Assembly (NCBI GenBank): GCA_945831585.1
Contig: CAMACY010000005.1
Span: 1 to 63,528, forward strand
Length of the DNA stretch: 63,528 nucleotides
Source: an uncultured bacterium
GTDB taxonomy: Bacteria; Verrucomicrobiota; Verrucomicrobiia; Verrucomicrobiales; Akkermansiaceae
Direction of reading: 5' to 3'
Shown: in pieces, positions 32,661-41,770 of the stretch
How the letters are laid out: each line of letters starts with the position of its first letter
Numbering within the stretch: the stretch's first letter is position 1
Program-made: the position numbers and the translations under genes
The notes under the pieces: model-generated
What the model was told of the DNA's origin: nothing
The model's input: the letters and a program-made list of their open reading frames with translations, nothing else
Databases searched by the model: none

Positions 32661-32734
32661 GGCGGGATAGCCAAGTGGCCTAAGGCAACGGTTTGCAAAA
32701 CCGTCATTCGTGGGTTCAAATCCCACTCCCGCCT
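32661..32734 (+). tRNA. tRNA-Cys (GCA)
   Basis: A full cloverleaf: acceptor GGCGGGA/TCCCGCC, anticodon stem ACGGT/ACCGT with loop TTGCAAA (anticodon GCA), T-arm GGTTCAAATCC and discriminator U73, as expected for tRNA-Cys. CCA is not encoded. Confidence 0.95.
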
Positions 32735-32775
32735 CTGACAGGTGAGGCACGCGTTGAGTGTGCTTCTGATACGCG

Positions 32776-32811
32776 AGGCACCCGCTGAGTGTGATGGCTC
32801 AGCGGGTGCCT
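32776..32811. terminator. terminator after tRNA-Cys
   Basis: Perfect 14-bp arms (32776-32789, 32798-32811), then TTGTTGTT. An imperfect copy of the left arm (gaggcacgcgttgagtgtg) precedes it. Confidence 0.75.
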
Positions 32812-32837
32812 TGTTGTTCGGGGTGAAGCCGGAGCGT

Positions 32838-33965
32838 TTACAGCCCCCACAGTTGAGCGTAGTGCAGCATCAGTGTGTCGCCCGCAAACAGCCACAGCAG
32901 AGCTGCGGCAATTAGGGCGGGGCCGAAGGGCATCGGGCGACCGCATCCCACGCGCTGCACCGCCGCCATCAGGAGCCCCAAGAGGCTGCCACCCACCAGC
33001 GCAAACACAACCCCCTGCCAGCCGCAAAGCGCCCCGATGGCCATCGCCAGCCAAGCATCGCCGCTGCCCATGGCCTCGCGCTGCCACCGGTAGCCGCTGC
33101 AGGTGCCGCGGAGCTCCTCTACCTGCTCCAGCGGGATGCTCTTGCCGGAGGGCAGTCGCAACTCTGTTGCGGAGAGTATCAGTTCCGCGGCTTGGGGCAC
33201 GTGCGCAGCCTCTGTCGCACCGAGCAGGCAGATTCGATTCTTCGGCTCGCTGAACAGCGTGCTCCACAGGAGCCGCTCCTCACCCACCCGCAGCTCGATA
33301 TCCTCCCCGTCCGCTGCTTGACGAACCAGCCAGCGCTGCGGCGCATCGTAACGCTTCTTCTTCGTCCCGAACAGCAGCCGCCCCGCCAGCGCCACCAGCA
33401 CAAACAGGGCAAAACCACCTCCGGCGCCCATCAGCGACGCCACACAGCCCTCCCAAGGCTCCACCGCCTCCGCATCCGCCAACAGCGGTTCGCACCATAC
33501 GGCCGCCACCCCCACCAACGCCGCTGCCGCCGCCAGCCCCGGCAGAACAAGCATCAGCTCCGCATCAATAAACAGGCAAGCCAGCATCAGCGCCACCCAC
33601 AACGCCAGCAGCAGCACCACGGGCAGCGGCTCCATGCCGAAGCACCACACCAGCGCCGCAAAAAGCCCGGCCGTCAGCAGCTCCACCCACCAATAGCGCG
33701 CCGTGATACGCGCGCCGCAGCAGGCCGCCTTGCCGCGCAACAGCAACCAGCTGAGCAGCGGCACGTTGAGATACCAGGGAATAGCCGCCCCGCAGGCCGG
33801 ACAAAAGGAGCGCGACGGATGGCACACACTCAGCCCCCGGGGCAGGCGATAAATGACGACATTGAGAAAAGAGCCTACACAAGCCCCGAACAAGGCCGCA
33901 AACAGTGGCATGAGCCACGGAAACTCGGGAGCAATATCCAGCGGAGCAATCAGGAAATCCGGCAT
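32838..33965 (-). CDS. prepilin peptidase (A24) with an inserted soluble domain
   Basis: The 375-residue protein starts LFAALFGACVGSFLNVVIYRLPRG, the family hallmark. It has a partial zinc site (CPAC at 55-58 with CC at 82-83). The first catalytic Asp is probably D134 (FIDAELMLVLPG) and the second is D303 in MGSGDAWLAMAIGA. Between the preceding membrane helix and the GSGD motif lies a hydrophilic segment of about 98 residues (201-298), absent from standard PilD. It should cleave and methylate pseudopilins such as that at 26451-27146. The promoter lies 6 nt before the ATG. Confidence 0.85.
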   Translation of the reverse strand: MPDFLIAPLDIAPEFPWLMPLFAALFGACVGSFLNVVIYRLPRGLSVCHPSRSFCPACGAAIPWYLNVPLLSWLLLRGKAACCGARITARYWWVELLTAGLFAALVWCFGMEPLPVVLLLALWVALMLACLFIDAELMLVLPGLAAAAALVGVAAVWCEPLLADAEAVEPWEGCVASLMGAGGGFALFVLVALAGRLLFGTKKKRYDAPQRWLVRQAADGEDIELRVGEERLLWSTLFSEPKNRICLLGATEAAHVPQAAELILSATELRLPSGKSIPLEQVEELRGTCSGYRWQREAMGSGDAWLAMAIGALCGWQGVVFALVGGSLLGLLMAAVQRVGCGRPMPFGPALIAAALLWLFAGDTLMLHYAQLWGL

Positions 33966-33971
33966 GCAGCC

Positions 33972-34000
33972 ATTGTATACCAAGCCCAACCGCTGCGCAA
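33972..34000 (-). promoter_or_regulatory. promoter of prepilin peptidase gene
   Basis: TTGCGC (34000-33995), a 17-bp spacer and TACAAT (33977-33972); 6 nt to the ATG. Confidence 0.6.
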
Positions 34001-34078
34001 ACAGAAATGCCGACCAGTGTTTGAAACAGCCCCTGCCTGGCTGAATTGCGAGGCTAAATGCGACAAGGCAAAAGTATC

Positions 34079-34107
34079 TTGACTTGTCGGCGGCGATGTG
34101 CTATTTG
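34079..34107 (+). promoter_or_regulatory. promoter of DUF805 gene
   Basis: TTGACT (34079-34084), a 17-bp spacer and TATTTG (34102-34107); 7 nt to the ATG. Confidence 0.55.
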
Positions 34108-34114
34108 CGGTGGT

Positions 34115-34501
34115 ATGTCAACCTGCACTCAACCCACCGCTTGTTACAATCCCATTACGGCCTATGTCAGCTTCTGGAAGCGCTATGTGCTTTTCAGCGG
34201 GCGTGCCTGCCGCTCGGAGTTTTGGTACGTCTTCTTGGTTAACACGATCATCAGCATGGTCTTGCAGGCTCTCGGCGACTCGGATGGGGGAATCCTTGGC
34301 ACTCTGTATGGTCTTGCCACCATTATCCCCGGTCTGGCTCTGTCTTTTCGCCGCCTGCACGACATTGGCAAGAGCGCTTGGTGGTTGCTGATTATGTTGA
34401 TTCCCCTGGTCGGTGCAATAGCGCTCCTGGTGATGTATTGCCTGCCGAGTGAGGATGGCGCCAACCGCTACGGCGAGGGATCGCTCCCCCCGGCTAACTG
34501 A
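34115..34501 (+). CDS. DUF805 membrane protein
   Basis: The 128-residue protein reads YVSFWKRYVLFSGRACRSEFWYVFLVN, the DUF805 N-terminal pattern with its Arg-x-EFW motif. Several helices and LSFRRLHDIGKSAWWLLI follow, the second family motif. It ends YCLPSEDGANRYGE. The function of the family is unknown. It is a single-gene unit, divergent from the prepilin peptidase, and ends at a strong terminator. Confidence 0.85.
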   Translation: MSTCTQPTACYNPITAYVSFWKRYVLFSGRACRSEFWYVFLVNTIISMVLQALGDSDGGILGTLYGLATIIPGLALSFRRLHDIGKSAWWLLIMLIPLVGAIALLVMYCLPSEDGANRYGEGSLPPAN

Positions 34502-34522
34502 GTGTTGCTTTTCTCTGCGTGG

Positions 34523-34549
34523 GGGCGGGAGCCTGTCGGGCTCCCGCCC
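34523..34549. terminator. shared terminator of DUF805 and the his operon
   Basis: Perfect 11-bp GC-rich arms (34523-34533, 34539-34549) with loop TGTCG between convergent units. Confidence 0.7.
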
Positions 34550-34601
34550 TTGCTATTGACCCCGCGCCGGCTGCGACCGCGCGGGGCAGGGGGTGCGGCG
34601 C

Positions 34602-35213
34602 TCAGCGGTGGCGCAGGGCGAGCTCGTGCTCCATGTCGGCCAGCGTGACGCCCATCTGCTCCATGAGGACCAGCAGGTGGTACATCAGGTCGGAGGATTC
34701 GTAGATGAAGCGGTCGCGATTGCCGTCCACGGCCTCTACCACGCTCTCCACAGCCTCCTCGCCGACCTTTTGGGCGATTTTCTTGACCCCCTTGATGAAG
34801 AGGCGGGTGGTGTAGGAGCCCTCGGGCATGTCGCGGTGGCGCCCCTGCACCACCTCCGCCAGACGGCGGATAAAGCCCTCGTCCTCGGGGGTATCGAAGC
34901 AGGCGGTGGTGCCTCGGTGGCAGGTGGGACCTACGGGCTTGGCCTTGATGAGCAGGGTATCCTCGTCGCAGTCCAGGTAGCAGTCCTGCACCAGCAGGTA
35001 GTGGCCGCTGGTCTCGCCCTTGAGCCACAGTTGCTGCCGCGTGCGCGACCAGAAGAAGACCTTGCCCTCGCTCAGGGTACGGTTGTAGGCTTCTTCGTTC
35101 ATGTAGCCCAGCATGAGCACCTTGAGGGTGACGGCGTCCTGGACAATGACGGGCAGCAGCCCGTCGCCGGTTTTGGAGAGATTGAGTTCGTAGAAGGGTT
35201 TGGGGGTCATCAT
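34602..35213 (-). CDS. hisIE: bifunctional phosphoribosyl-AMP cyclohydrolase / phosphoribosyl-ATP pyrophosphatase
   Basis: The HisI part (about residues 1-110) has MLGYMNEEAYNRTLSEGKVFFWSRTR and the zinc Cys segment DCDEDTLLIKAKP plus PTCHRGTTACF. The HisE part (about 115-203) has GSYTTRLFIKGVKKIAQKVGEEAVE and SSDLMYHLLVLM. It catalyses the second and third steps of histidine synthesis. Its ATG overlaps the hisF stop (ATGA). It is the last gene of the his operon. Confidence 0.95.
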   Translation of the reverse strand: MMTPKPFYELNLSKTGDGLLPVIVQDAVTLKVLMLGYMNEEAYNRTLSEGKVFFWSRTRQQLWLKGETSGHYLLVQDCYLDCDEDTLLIKAKPVGPTCHRGTTACFDTPEDEGFIRRLAEVVQGRHRDMPEGSYTTRLFIKGVKKIAQKVGEEAVESVVEAVDGNRDRFIYESSDLMYHLLVLMEQMGVTLADMEHELALRHR

Positions 35214-35965
35214 CGGATGCAGATGTTGCGTTGTTTGAGTTGGGCTTTGAGTTCGGGGATGCTGATTTCGCCGAAGTGGAAGATGCTGGCGGCCAGCGCG
35301 GCATCGGCGCGCCCGCGCGTGAGCACGGCGGCGATGTCTTCCACGCTGCCCGCGCCGCCGGAGGCGATGATGGGGATGGAGAGCTGCTCCGCCAGCGCGG
35401 CGAAGGTGTCGCAGGGGTAGCCCTGCTTGGTGCCGTCGTGGTTCATGGAGGTGAAGAGGATTTCGCCCGCGCCGCGCTCTTGCCCCTCGCGCGCCCAAGC
35501 GAAGAGCTCCTTGTTGCTCGGGCGGCTGCCGCCGTGGGTCGTGGCGCGCCAGATGCCGTCCGCGCCCTGCCGTGCATCGATGGCCAGCACGAGAAATTGG
35601 CTGCCGTAGCGCGAGGCGATGCGGTCGATGAGCCCGGGGTCGGCAATGGCGGCGGAGTTGACGGAGATTTTGTCTGCGCCCGCGTCGAGCAGCCGCGCCG
35701 CGTCCTCGAGGGTCGAGATGCCGCCGCCCACGGTGAAGGGGATGTTGATGCCGTCCGAGATGCGCTCCACCAGCTTGGTGAAGGTGGCGCGCCCCTCGCG
35801 CGTGGCGCTGATGTCGAGGTACACCAGCTCATCGGCGCCGCTGCGGGCGTAGTGCTGCCCCAGCTCCACGGCATCGCCCACGTCGCGGAGCCCCACGAAG
35901 TTGACGCCCTTGACGGTGCGCCCCTCCTTTACATCGAGGCAGGGGATGATGCGTTTTGCGACCAT
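35210..35965 (-). CDS. hisF: imidazole glycerol phosphate synthase, cyclase subunit
   Basis: The 251-residue (beta/alpha)8 barrel starts with RIIPCLDVKEGRTVKGVNF, containing catalytic Asp11. It also has the phosphate loops VGGGIST and ASGGAGS. It receives ammonia from HisH and yields IGP and AICAR. It overlaps hisA by 37 bp and hisIE by 4 bp. Confidence 0.95.
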   Translation of the reverse strand: MVAKRIIPCLDVKEGRTVKGVNFVGLRDVGDAVELGQHYARSGADELVYLDISATREGRATFTKLVERISDGINIPFTVGGGISTLEDAARLLDAGADKISVNSAAIADPGLIDRIASRYGSQFLVLAIDARQGADGIWRATTHGGSRPSNKELFAWAREGQERGAGEILFTSMNHDGTKQGYPCDTFAALAEQLSIPIIASGGAGSVEDIAAVLTRGRADAALAASIFHFGEISIPELKAQLKQRNICIR

Positions 35966-36672
35966 GTTTGCAGTTCGTTGAGGGTGATGCGGTTCTCGTA
36001 AATCGCTTTGCCGATGATGACTTTGCGCAGTCCCAGCGCATCGAGCGCGCGGATGTCGTCCATGCTGCCGATGCCGCCGGAGACGGTGATGTCCACCGTG
36101 GGGTAGGCGCTCTGCAGGCGGGTGTAGAGCTCTTTGTTGGGGCCTTGCAGCATGCCGTCTTTGCTGATGTCGGTGCAGATGAGCTGCGTGAGCCCGCAGG
36201 GCAGGAAGCGCTCGATGAGGGCTTCTATCGTGAGGGGGCTTTCCTCTTGCCAGCCGTTGACGGCGATGCGTCCGCCGCGCACATCGGCGCCGAGGATGAT
36301 GCGCTCGCCGCCGTAGCGCGCCAGCCAGGCTTCCATGAGCTCGGGCTGCTGCGCCGCCACGCTGCCGATGATGGCGTAGCGCGCGCCCGCATCGAACACG
36401 GCTTGCAGCGCCGCCGTGCTCTTGATGCCGCCGCCCCACTCGATGTCGAGGGGCAGCGCGGCGAGGGCGCGCAGGGTGTCGAGATTCTGCGGGGCGGAGG
36501 CCTTGGCACCGTCGAGGTCGACGAGGTGCAGACGACGGATGCCCGCAGCGGCGTAGGCCGCCCCCATCTCGGCGGGGGAGGCATCGTAGGTGCGCTGCCG
36601 GGCGTAGTCGCCCTGCGACAGGCGCACGCAGCGCCCGCCGATGATGTCAATCGCGGGAATCAGCTCAATCAT
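35929..36672 (-). CDS. hisA: ProFAR isomerase
   Basis: The 247-residue barrel has catalytic Asp8 in LIPAIDIIGGRCVRL and Asp in ICTDISKDGML, plus phosphate sites EWGGGIKS and SGGIGSMDD. It performs the Amadori rearrangement of ProFAR. It overlaps hisH by ATGA and hisF by 37 bp. Confidence 0.95.
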   Translation of the reverse strand: MIELIPAIDIIGGRCVRLSQGDYARQRTYDASPAEMGAAYAAAGIRRLHLVDLDGAKASAPQNLDTLRALAALPLDIEWGGGIKSTAALQAVFDAGARYAIIGSVAAQQPELMEAWLARYGGERIILGADVRGGRIAVNGWQEESPLTIEALIERFLPCGLTQLICTDISKDGMLQGPNKELYTRLQSAYPTVDITVSGGIGSMDDIRALDALGLRKVIIGKAIYENRITLNELQTWSQNASSPASM

Positions 36673-37256
36673 AAGGCCAGGAAGTTTTTCAGGATTTGCT
36701 CGCCTACCGCGCCGCTCTTCTCGGGGTGGAACTGGGTGCCGTAGAAGTTTTCGTACTTGAGCGCGGCGCTGAAAAGCTGCCCGTGCTCGGTGGTGGCGAT
36801 GGTGTCGGGGCAGGTGTGGGCGAAGTAGGAATGCACGAAGTACACGGAGGCGCCGCGCTCCAACCCGCGCAGTAGCTTGCTCTCCATGTTGCCGAGGCGG
36901 TTCCAGCCCATGTGCGGCACCTTGAGCTCGGGCGTGGGGGTGAAGCGGCGCACATGCGCATCGAAGAGCCCGAGGCAGGGGGTGAAGCCGCCCTCCTCGC
37001 TGTCGCGGCACAGCACCTGCATGCCCAGGCAGATGCCCAGCACGGGGCGGCGCAGCCCGCGGATGACGGGCGGCAGCCCGGCGGCGTGCAGGTTGGCCAT
37101 GGCTTCGTCGGCGCTGCCGACGCCGGGGAGGATGACGTGCGAGGAGCGGGTGATGACGTCGGGGTCGGCGGTAACGCAGAACTCCGCGCCCAGGCGCCGC
37201 AGCGCGTTTTCTACGGAGCGCAGGTTGCCCATTTTGTAGTCGATGATGGCAATCAT
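36669..37256 (-). CDS. hisH: imidazole glycerol phosphate synthase, glutaminase subunit
   Basis: The 195-residue class I amidotransferase has the nucleophile Cys in LGICLGMQVL and the His/Glu of QFHPEKSG, with the oxyanion-side PGVGSADEAM. It supplies ammonia to HisF. It starts 18 bp after hisB. Confidence 0.95.
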   Translation of the reverse strand: MIAIIDYKMGNLRSVENALRRLGAEFCVTADPDVITRSSHVILPGVGSADEAMANLHAAGLPPVIRGLRRPVLGICLGMQVLCRDSEEGGFTPCLGLFDAHVRRFTPTPELKVPHMGWNRLGNMESKLLRGLERGASVYFVHSYFAHTCPDTIATTEHGQLFSAALKYENFYGTQFHPEKSGAVGEQILKNFLAL

Positions 37257-37274
37257 GGTGTCAATGTTCGGTAA

Positions 37275-38417
37275 TCAGAGCAGCCCCTTGCTGCTGGGCA
37301 GGGCTTGGGAAAAGACATCGCGGCGGATGGCGGCGCGCAGGCTGCGGGCAAAGGCTTTGAACACCCCCTCGATGAGGTGGTGGTTGTTCTCGCCCCGCGC
37401 GCGGATGTGCAGGTTGCAGCGCATGGCGACGGCCAGCGATTGGAAGAAGTGCTTGTACATCTCGGTGGGGGTGTCGCCCACATACTCGCGGGTGAAGGGG
37501 ACATCCCACGCAAAGTCCGCGCGCCCGCCGAAGTCCAGCAGCACGAGCGCTTCGCTCTCATCCATGGGCAGGGCAAAACCGTAGCGCTCGATGCCGCGTT
37601 TGTCGCCCAGTGCGCGTGCGAGCGCTTCGCCCAGCGCAATGGCCACATCCTCCATGCTGTGGTGCTCATCCACCTCCAAGTCGCCCCGGCAGCGCAGCGC
37701 GAGGCTGATGCCGCTGTGGTGCGGGAGTTGGCTGAGCATGTGGTCAAAGAACTTCAGCCCGCTGTCGATGCGCGTCTCGCCGGCGCCGTCGAGGTCGAGG
37801 CTCAGCTCGATGTCCGTCTCCGCCGTGCGGCGTTGCACCGTGGCGCGGCGCGCGCTGCGGCGCAGGAACTCGGCTACCTCTGCCCAGCGGGGTGTGATGA
37901 GCACGCAGGCGGCTGCCCCGGGTGACTCGGGCGACAGCGGCGCCGTCTGCGGATCGCGCAGCAGGATGGCGCGCGCTCCGAGATGGTGCGCCAGCTCCGC
38001 GTCCGTGTCGCGGTCGCCGATGACGTAGGACTGCGCCAGGTCGTAGTCCCCGCTCAGGTACTTGCCGAACATGCCCGTGCGCGGCTTGCGCGTGGGGGCA
38101 TTGTCCTCCGGCAGGCTGCGGTCGATGAGCTGGTCATCAAAGCGCACCCCCTCGCCCGCCAGCGTCTCCAACATCTTGTTGTGAGCGGGCCAGAACGTTT
38201 CCTCGGGGAAGGAGGCGGTGCCCAAGCCGTCCTGATTGCTCGCCATGACGAACTCGTATTCGCCCAGACGCGCCAGCGAGGCCAGCCCGCTGATGGCTCC
38301 GGGGACGAAGGACAGTTTTTCCAAGCTGTCCACCTGGTAGTCGACCGGGGGCTCGGCGATGATGGTACCGTCGCGGTCGATGAACAGCGCTTTTTTCTTG
38401 GGAGGGTCAGCAGGCAT
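37275..38417 (-). CDS. hisB: bifunctional histidinol-phosphatase / imidazoleglycerol-phosphate dehydratase
   Basis: The 380-residue fusion starts with a HAD phosphatase ([10 protein letters not shown], nucleophile D14), including SNQDGLGT and VIGDRDTD. The IGPD half starts near residue 190 and has [34 protein letters not shown] and [12 protein letters not shown], with the metal-binding His clusters intact. The linker is somewhat longer than in enterobacterial HisB. It overlaps hisC by 11 bp. Confidence 0.95.
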   Translation of the reverse strand: MPADPPKKKALFIDRDGTIIAEPPVDYQVDSLEKLSFVPGAISGLASLARLGEYEFVMASNQDGLGTASFPEETFWPAHNKMLETLAGEGVRFDDQLIDRSLPEDNAPTRKPRTGMFGKYLSGDYDLAQSYVIGDRDTDAELAHHLGARAILLRDPQTAPLSPESPGAAACVLITPRWAEVAEFLRRSARRATVQRRTAETDIELSLDLDGAGETRIDSGLKFFDHMLSQLPHHSGISLALRCRGDLEVDEHHSMEDVAIALGEALARALGDKRGIERYGFALPMDESEALVLLDFGGRADFAWDVPFTREYVGDTPTEMYKHFFQSLAVAMRCNLHIRARGENNHHLIEGVFKAFARSLRAAIRRDVFSQALPSSKGLL

Positions 38418-39441
38418 AGTCGGCAAGGGCGGTGAGCAGTCGGTCGTTTTCTGCGGGGAGCCCGATGGTGAGGCGCAGGCAGCCCGCGCATTGGCACACA
38501 CGGTTGCGGTTGCGCACGATAATGCCCGCGCGCACCAGATGCTCGTATACGCCGTCGGCATTCGTGACCCGCACGAGCAGGAAGTTGGCATCGCTGGGGT
38601 ACACGCGCTCCACGCAGGGCAGCGCGGGCAGGGCGGCCGCCACGCGGGCGCGCTCACGCAGGATTTCCCGCACCTGCTCTCCGATGGGGCGGCGGAGCAG
38701 CTCGCTGACGGTTCGCAGCGCCGCTTCGTTGATGTTGTAGGGGTACTTGACCATGCTCATCAGGCGGATGATGCGCGCATCGGCCATGGCCAGCCCCAGC
38801 CGCAGCCCCGCCATGCCCCAGGCCTTGGAGAGCGTCTGCAGAATCACCAGACGCGGATGCTCCGGCAGGGCATCGCGCAGTCCCGGCTCGGCGGCGAAGT
38901 CGATGTAGGCTTCGTCCACCACCGTGATGCCCGCGAAGGACTCGGCCAGCTGCAGCAGCTCCGCGCGGGGGAAGGCGTTGCCCGTGGGGTTGTTGGGCGA
39001 GCAGAGGAAGAGTAGCTTGCAGCGCGGCTCGGCGGTCGCCGCCAGCAGCGCCTCCGTCGGCAGGGAGAACTCGGGACCCAGCGGTACCTCGCGCAGCGTG
39101 ACGTTGTTGATGGCCGCCGCCACGCTGTACATGCCGTAGCTGGGGGTGATGGCCACTGCTTCATCCCGCCCCGGTTCGCAAAAGACGCGGAAGAGCAGGT
39201 CGATGGCTTCATCGCTGCCGTTGCCGAGGAAGAGGTTTTGCGGGTCAATTCCCTTGAGCGCGGCGATCTGCGTCTTCAGCTGCTTTTGGTGCGGGTCGGG
39301 GTAGCGGTTAAAGCCGCTGTCGTAGGGGCTTTCGTTGGCGTCGAGAAAGGTGCCCAGACCGCCCGTGTACTCATCGCGGGCGGTGGAGTAGGGGGTGAGC
39401 GCCGCGATATTCGGGCGCACGAGACGATCGAGGTCGTTCAT
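38407..39441 (-). CDS. hisC: histidinol-phosphate aminotransferase
   Basis: The 344-residue PLP enzyme has [51 protein letters not shown] and the PLP lysine in [20 protein letters not shown] Cys-rich segment CQCAGCLR lies near the C-terminus. The start overlaps the hisD stop (ATGA). Confidence 0.95.
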   Translation of the reverse strand: MNDLDRLVRPNIAALTPYSTARDEYTGGLGTFLDANESPYDSGFNRYPDPHQKQLKTQIAALKGIDPQNLFLGNGSDEAIDLLFRVFCEPGRDEAVAITPSYGMYSVAAAINNVTLREVPLGPEFSLPTEALLAATAEPRCKLLFLCSPNNPTGNAFPRAELLQLAESFAGITVVDEAYIDFAAEPGLRDALPEHPRLVILQTLSKAWGMAGLRLGLAMADARIIRLMSMVKYPYNINEAALRTVSELLRRPIGEQVREILRERARVAAALPALPCVERVYPSDANFLLVRVTNADGVYEHLVRAGIIVRNRNRVCQCAGCLRLTIGLPAENDRLLTALADYAC

Positions 39442-40733
39442 GAGCGGGTGGGGGCGGAAAGTCGGACGGCGACGGCGTTGGCGTGGGCGGGCAGCCCCTC
39501 GGCCCCGGCCATGGCGGTGATGGTGGGGGCGAGCGCGGCGATGCCCTCGCGCGTGAGTTCTTGGAGGGTCATCTTGCGCATGAAGGCGTCGATGTTGACC
39601 CCGCTGCAGGCGTGCGCCCAGCCGCTCGTGGGCAGGGTGTGGTTGGTGCCGGAGGCGTAGTCGCCCGCGCTTTCGGGGCTGTAGTTGCCGATGAAGATGC
39701 TGCCGGCGGCGGTGATGCTCTCGGCGGCTTCCCAAGGCTGCGCCAGCGAGATGATGAGGTGCTCGGCGGCGTAGGTGTCGGCAAAGGCGAGCATGCGTGC
39801 GCGGTCGGCCAGCACGATGGCGCGGCTGTTGGCCAGCGAGTGCTGCACGAAGTCCGCGCGTCCCAAACGCGCCGCCTGGCGCTCGAGCTCGGTGCTCACA
39901 GCGTCGGCCAGCGTCTCGCTGTCGCAGACGAGGATGGCCTGGCTGTCGCGCCCGTGTTCCGCCTGCGAGAGCAGGTCGGCGGCGACAAAGGCTGGGTCGG
40001 CGGTGGCATCGGCCAGCACCATGACTTCCGAGGGGCCGGCGGGCATGTCGATGGCGGTGTTACGCCCGGCGACGAGCTGCTTGGCCAGGGTGACATAACG
40101 GTTGCCGGGGCCGAAAATCTTGTGCACCTTGGGGATGCTCTCCGTGCCGTAGGCCATGGCGGCGATGGCCTGAGCCCCGCCCGCCTTGAACACGCGGGTG
40201 ACGCCGCAGCGGCGCGCGGCGCAGAGCACGGCGGGAGCCACGCGCCCTTGCTTGTCCGTCGGGGTGCAGAGGATAATCTCGCGGCAGCCCGCAAGGCGCG
40301 CGGGGATGGCGAGCATGAGCACGGTGGAGAAGAGCGGTGCCGTGCCCCCCGGGATGTAGAGCCCCACGCGACCGATGGGCACGGGACGCTGGATACAGCG
40401 CACGCCCGGTGCGGTTTCCACCTCTACCGTCTGCGGCAGTTGGGCGCGGTGGAAGGCGCCGATGTTGGCGGCGGCGGTGTCGATGGCGGCCTTGAGAGCG
40501 GGGCTTACGGCGGCTTCGGCGGCGGCAAACTCGGCCTCGCAGACCTCGAGCTGCGGCAGCTGCACGCCGTCAATCTCGGCAGAGAGTGCCAGCAGGGCGG
40601 CATCGCCCTCGGCGGCTACTCGATTGACGATGGCCTCTACGCGCGCGGCGATGGTGGGGTTTTCCTGCTCGGCGGCGCGGCGGCAGAGCAGGGGCCAATC
40701 CTCCGGGGCAGGTTCGACAAAGCAGGGAATCAT
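39438..40733 (-). CDS. hisD: histidinol dehydrogenase
   Basis: The 431-residue NAD enzyme carries out the last two oxidations. Visible motifs are RPVPIGRVGLYIPGGTAPLFSTVLM, KAGGAQAIAAMAYGTESIP, KIFGPGNRYVTLAK, DMPAGPSEVMVLAD and the zinc-binding SQAEHGRDSQAI. It follows hisG by 13 bp. Confidence 0.95.
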   Translation of the reverse strand: MIPCFVEPAPEDWPLLCRRAAEQENPTIAARVEAIVNRVAAEGDAALLALSAEIDGVQLPQLEVCEAEFAAAEAAVSPALKAAIDTAAANIGAFHRAQLPQTVEVETAPGVRCIQRPVPIGRVGLYIPGGTAPLFSTVLMLAIPARLAGCREIILCTPTDKQGRVAPAVLCAARRCGVTRVFKAGGAQAIAAMAYGTESIPKVHKIFGPGNRYVTLAKQLVAGRNTAIDMPAGPSEVMVLADATADPAFVAADLLSQAEHGRDSQAILVCDSETLADAVSTELERQAARLGRADFVQHSLANSRAIVLADRARMLAFADTYAAEHLIISLAQPWEAAESITAAGSIFIGNYSPESAGDYASGTNHTLPTSGWAHACSGVNIDAFMRKMTLQELTREGIAALAPTITAMAGAEGLPAHANAVAVRLSAPTRS

Positions 40734-40746
40734 AACGGTGGGAGGC

Positions 40747-41598
40747 TCAGGGAATGATTTTGTCGACATTGAGCACGAGAATGCCCTCTGCGCCGATGGC
40801 CTTGAGCTGGCGCACCTTGTCCCACAACTCATCGGCCTTGACCACAGAGTGCAGCGAAATCCAATCCGGGGTGGCCAGCGGAATGACCGTGGGGCTGCGC
40901 AGGGCAGGCAGAATGGTCAGCGCCTCGTCCAGCGCGGCGGCGGGCAGGTTCATCATCAGGTACTTCTGCGAGCGGCTGACGCTGGCGGACTCGATGCGGA
41001 AGAGAATCTCCTCCAGCACGGCGCGCTCTTCCGCACTCAGCGAGGGCGAGGCAATGAGCACCGCCTCCGAGAAAAAGACTTTTTCCACCTCGACCAAGCC
41101 GTTGGACACCAGCGTGCCGCCCGAAGACACGATGTCGAAGATGCAGTCGGCAATGCCGGCGGCGGGGGCAATCTCCACCGAGCCGGTGATGACCTCGATT
41201 TCGGCCTGCACGCCCTGTTCCTCCAGCCACTTGCGCAGCACGCCGGGGTAGGAGGTGGCGATGCGTTTGCCGTTGAAGTACGCAGGGCCGGTGTACTGCT
41301 CGTTCTTGGGGATGGCCAGCGAGATGCGGCAGCCGCCGAAGCCGAGTTTCTTGGCGATGTCGACCGCGAAGCCGCGCTCGGCGACCTCGTTGAGCCCCAC
41401 GATGCCAAGCTGTGCCGTGCCGTTGGCGACGACCTGCGGAATGTCATCGTCGCGCAGGTAGAGCACCTCGATGGGGAAATTGGCGGCCTTGGAGAGGAAC
41501 TTGCGCTTGGCTTCGTCGACCTGAATGCCGATTTCGCGCAGCAGCTCGATGCTCTGCTCGTTGAGACGACCCTTGGTTTGAATAGCGATTCGCAGCAT
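40747..41598 (-). CDS. hisG: ATP phosphoribosyltransferase, long form
   Basis: The 283-residue protein includes the C-terminal ACT-like regulatory domain (from about residue 205), so histidine feedback on a hexameric enzyme is expected and no HisZ is needed. Catalytic segments are IAIQTKGRLNE, NGTAQLGIVGLNEVAERG and the PRPP loop DIVSSGGTLVSNGL. It is the first structural gene of the operon, 111 nt after the leader peptide stop. Confidence 0.95.
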   Translation of the reverse strand: MLRIAIQTKGRLNEQSIELLREIGIQVDEAKRKFLSKAANFPIEVLYLRDDDIPQVVANGTAQLGIVGLNEVAERGFAVDIAKKLGFGGCRISLAIPKNEQYTGPAYFNGKRIATSYPGVLRKWLEEQGVQAEIEVITGSVEIAPAAGIADCIFDIVSSGGTLVSNGLVEVEKVFFSEAVLIASPSLSAEERAVLEEILFRIESASVSRSQKYLMMNLPAAALDEALTILPALRSPTVIPLATPDWISLHSVVKADELWDKVRQLKAIGAEGILVLNVDKIIP

Positions 41599-41640
41599 GG
41601 CGGGGGATGTGTGTGTGGTGAGAGATAAACGGGAGACACG

Positions 41641-41670
41641 AAAAAAGGCTTACCGAGCGAGGTAAGCCTT
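41641..41670 (-). terminator. his attenuator terminator (segments 3:4)
   Basis: On the minus strand AAGGCTTACC (41670-41661), a 6-nt loop and GGTAAGCCTT (41654-41645) are followed by TTTT and more T. It sits between the leader peptide and hisG. Confidence 0.9.
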
Positions 41671-41724
41671 CGTGCGAACAGTAACTCCGAAACACGCCGA
41701 GCCTTACCTCATCTGCGGGAGGTA
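41659..41724 (-). promoter_or_regulatory. his attenuator alternative hairpins
   Basis: Segment 1, TACCTC (41724-41719), pairs with segment 2, GAGGTA (41710-41705). Segment 2, GAGGTAAG (41710-41703), can instead pair with segment 3, CTTACCTC (41666-41659), which destroys the terminator stem. The second His-codon cluster lies just before segment 1. Ribosome stalling there would mask segment 1 and favour 2:3 antitermination. Confidence 0.85.
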
Positions 41725-41756
41725 TGATGATGGAGGCTGTGGTGGTGAAGCGTCAT
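41709..41756 (-). CDS. hisL: his operon leader peptide
   Basis: A 15-codon frame encodes MTLHHHSLHHHTSRR. Six of 15 residues are His in two triplets, the defining feature of attenuator leader peptides. The ATG lies 14 nt after the -10 box with no Shine-Dalgarno sequence. The peptide has the role of enterobacterial HisL but no particular sequence similarity beyond the His codons. Confidence 0.9.
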   Translation of the reverse strand: MTLHHHSLHHHTSRR

Positions 41757-41770
41757 CGGGTTACGCGCTC

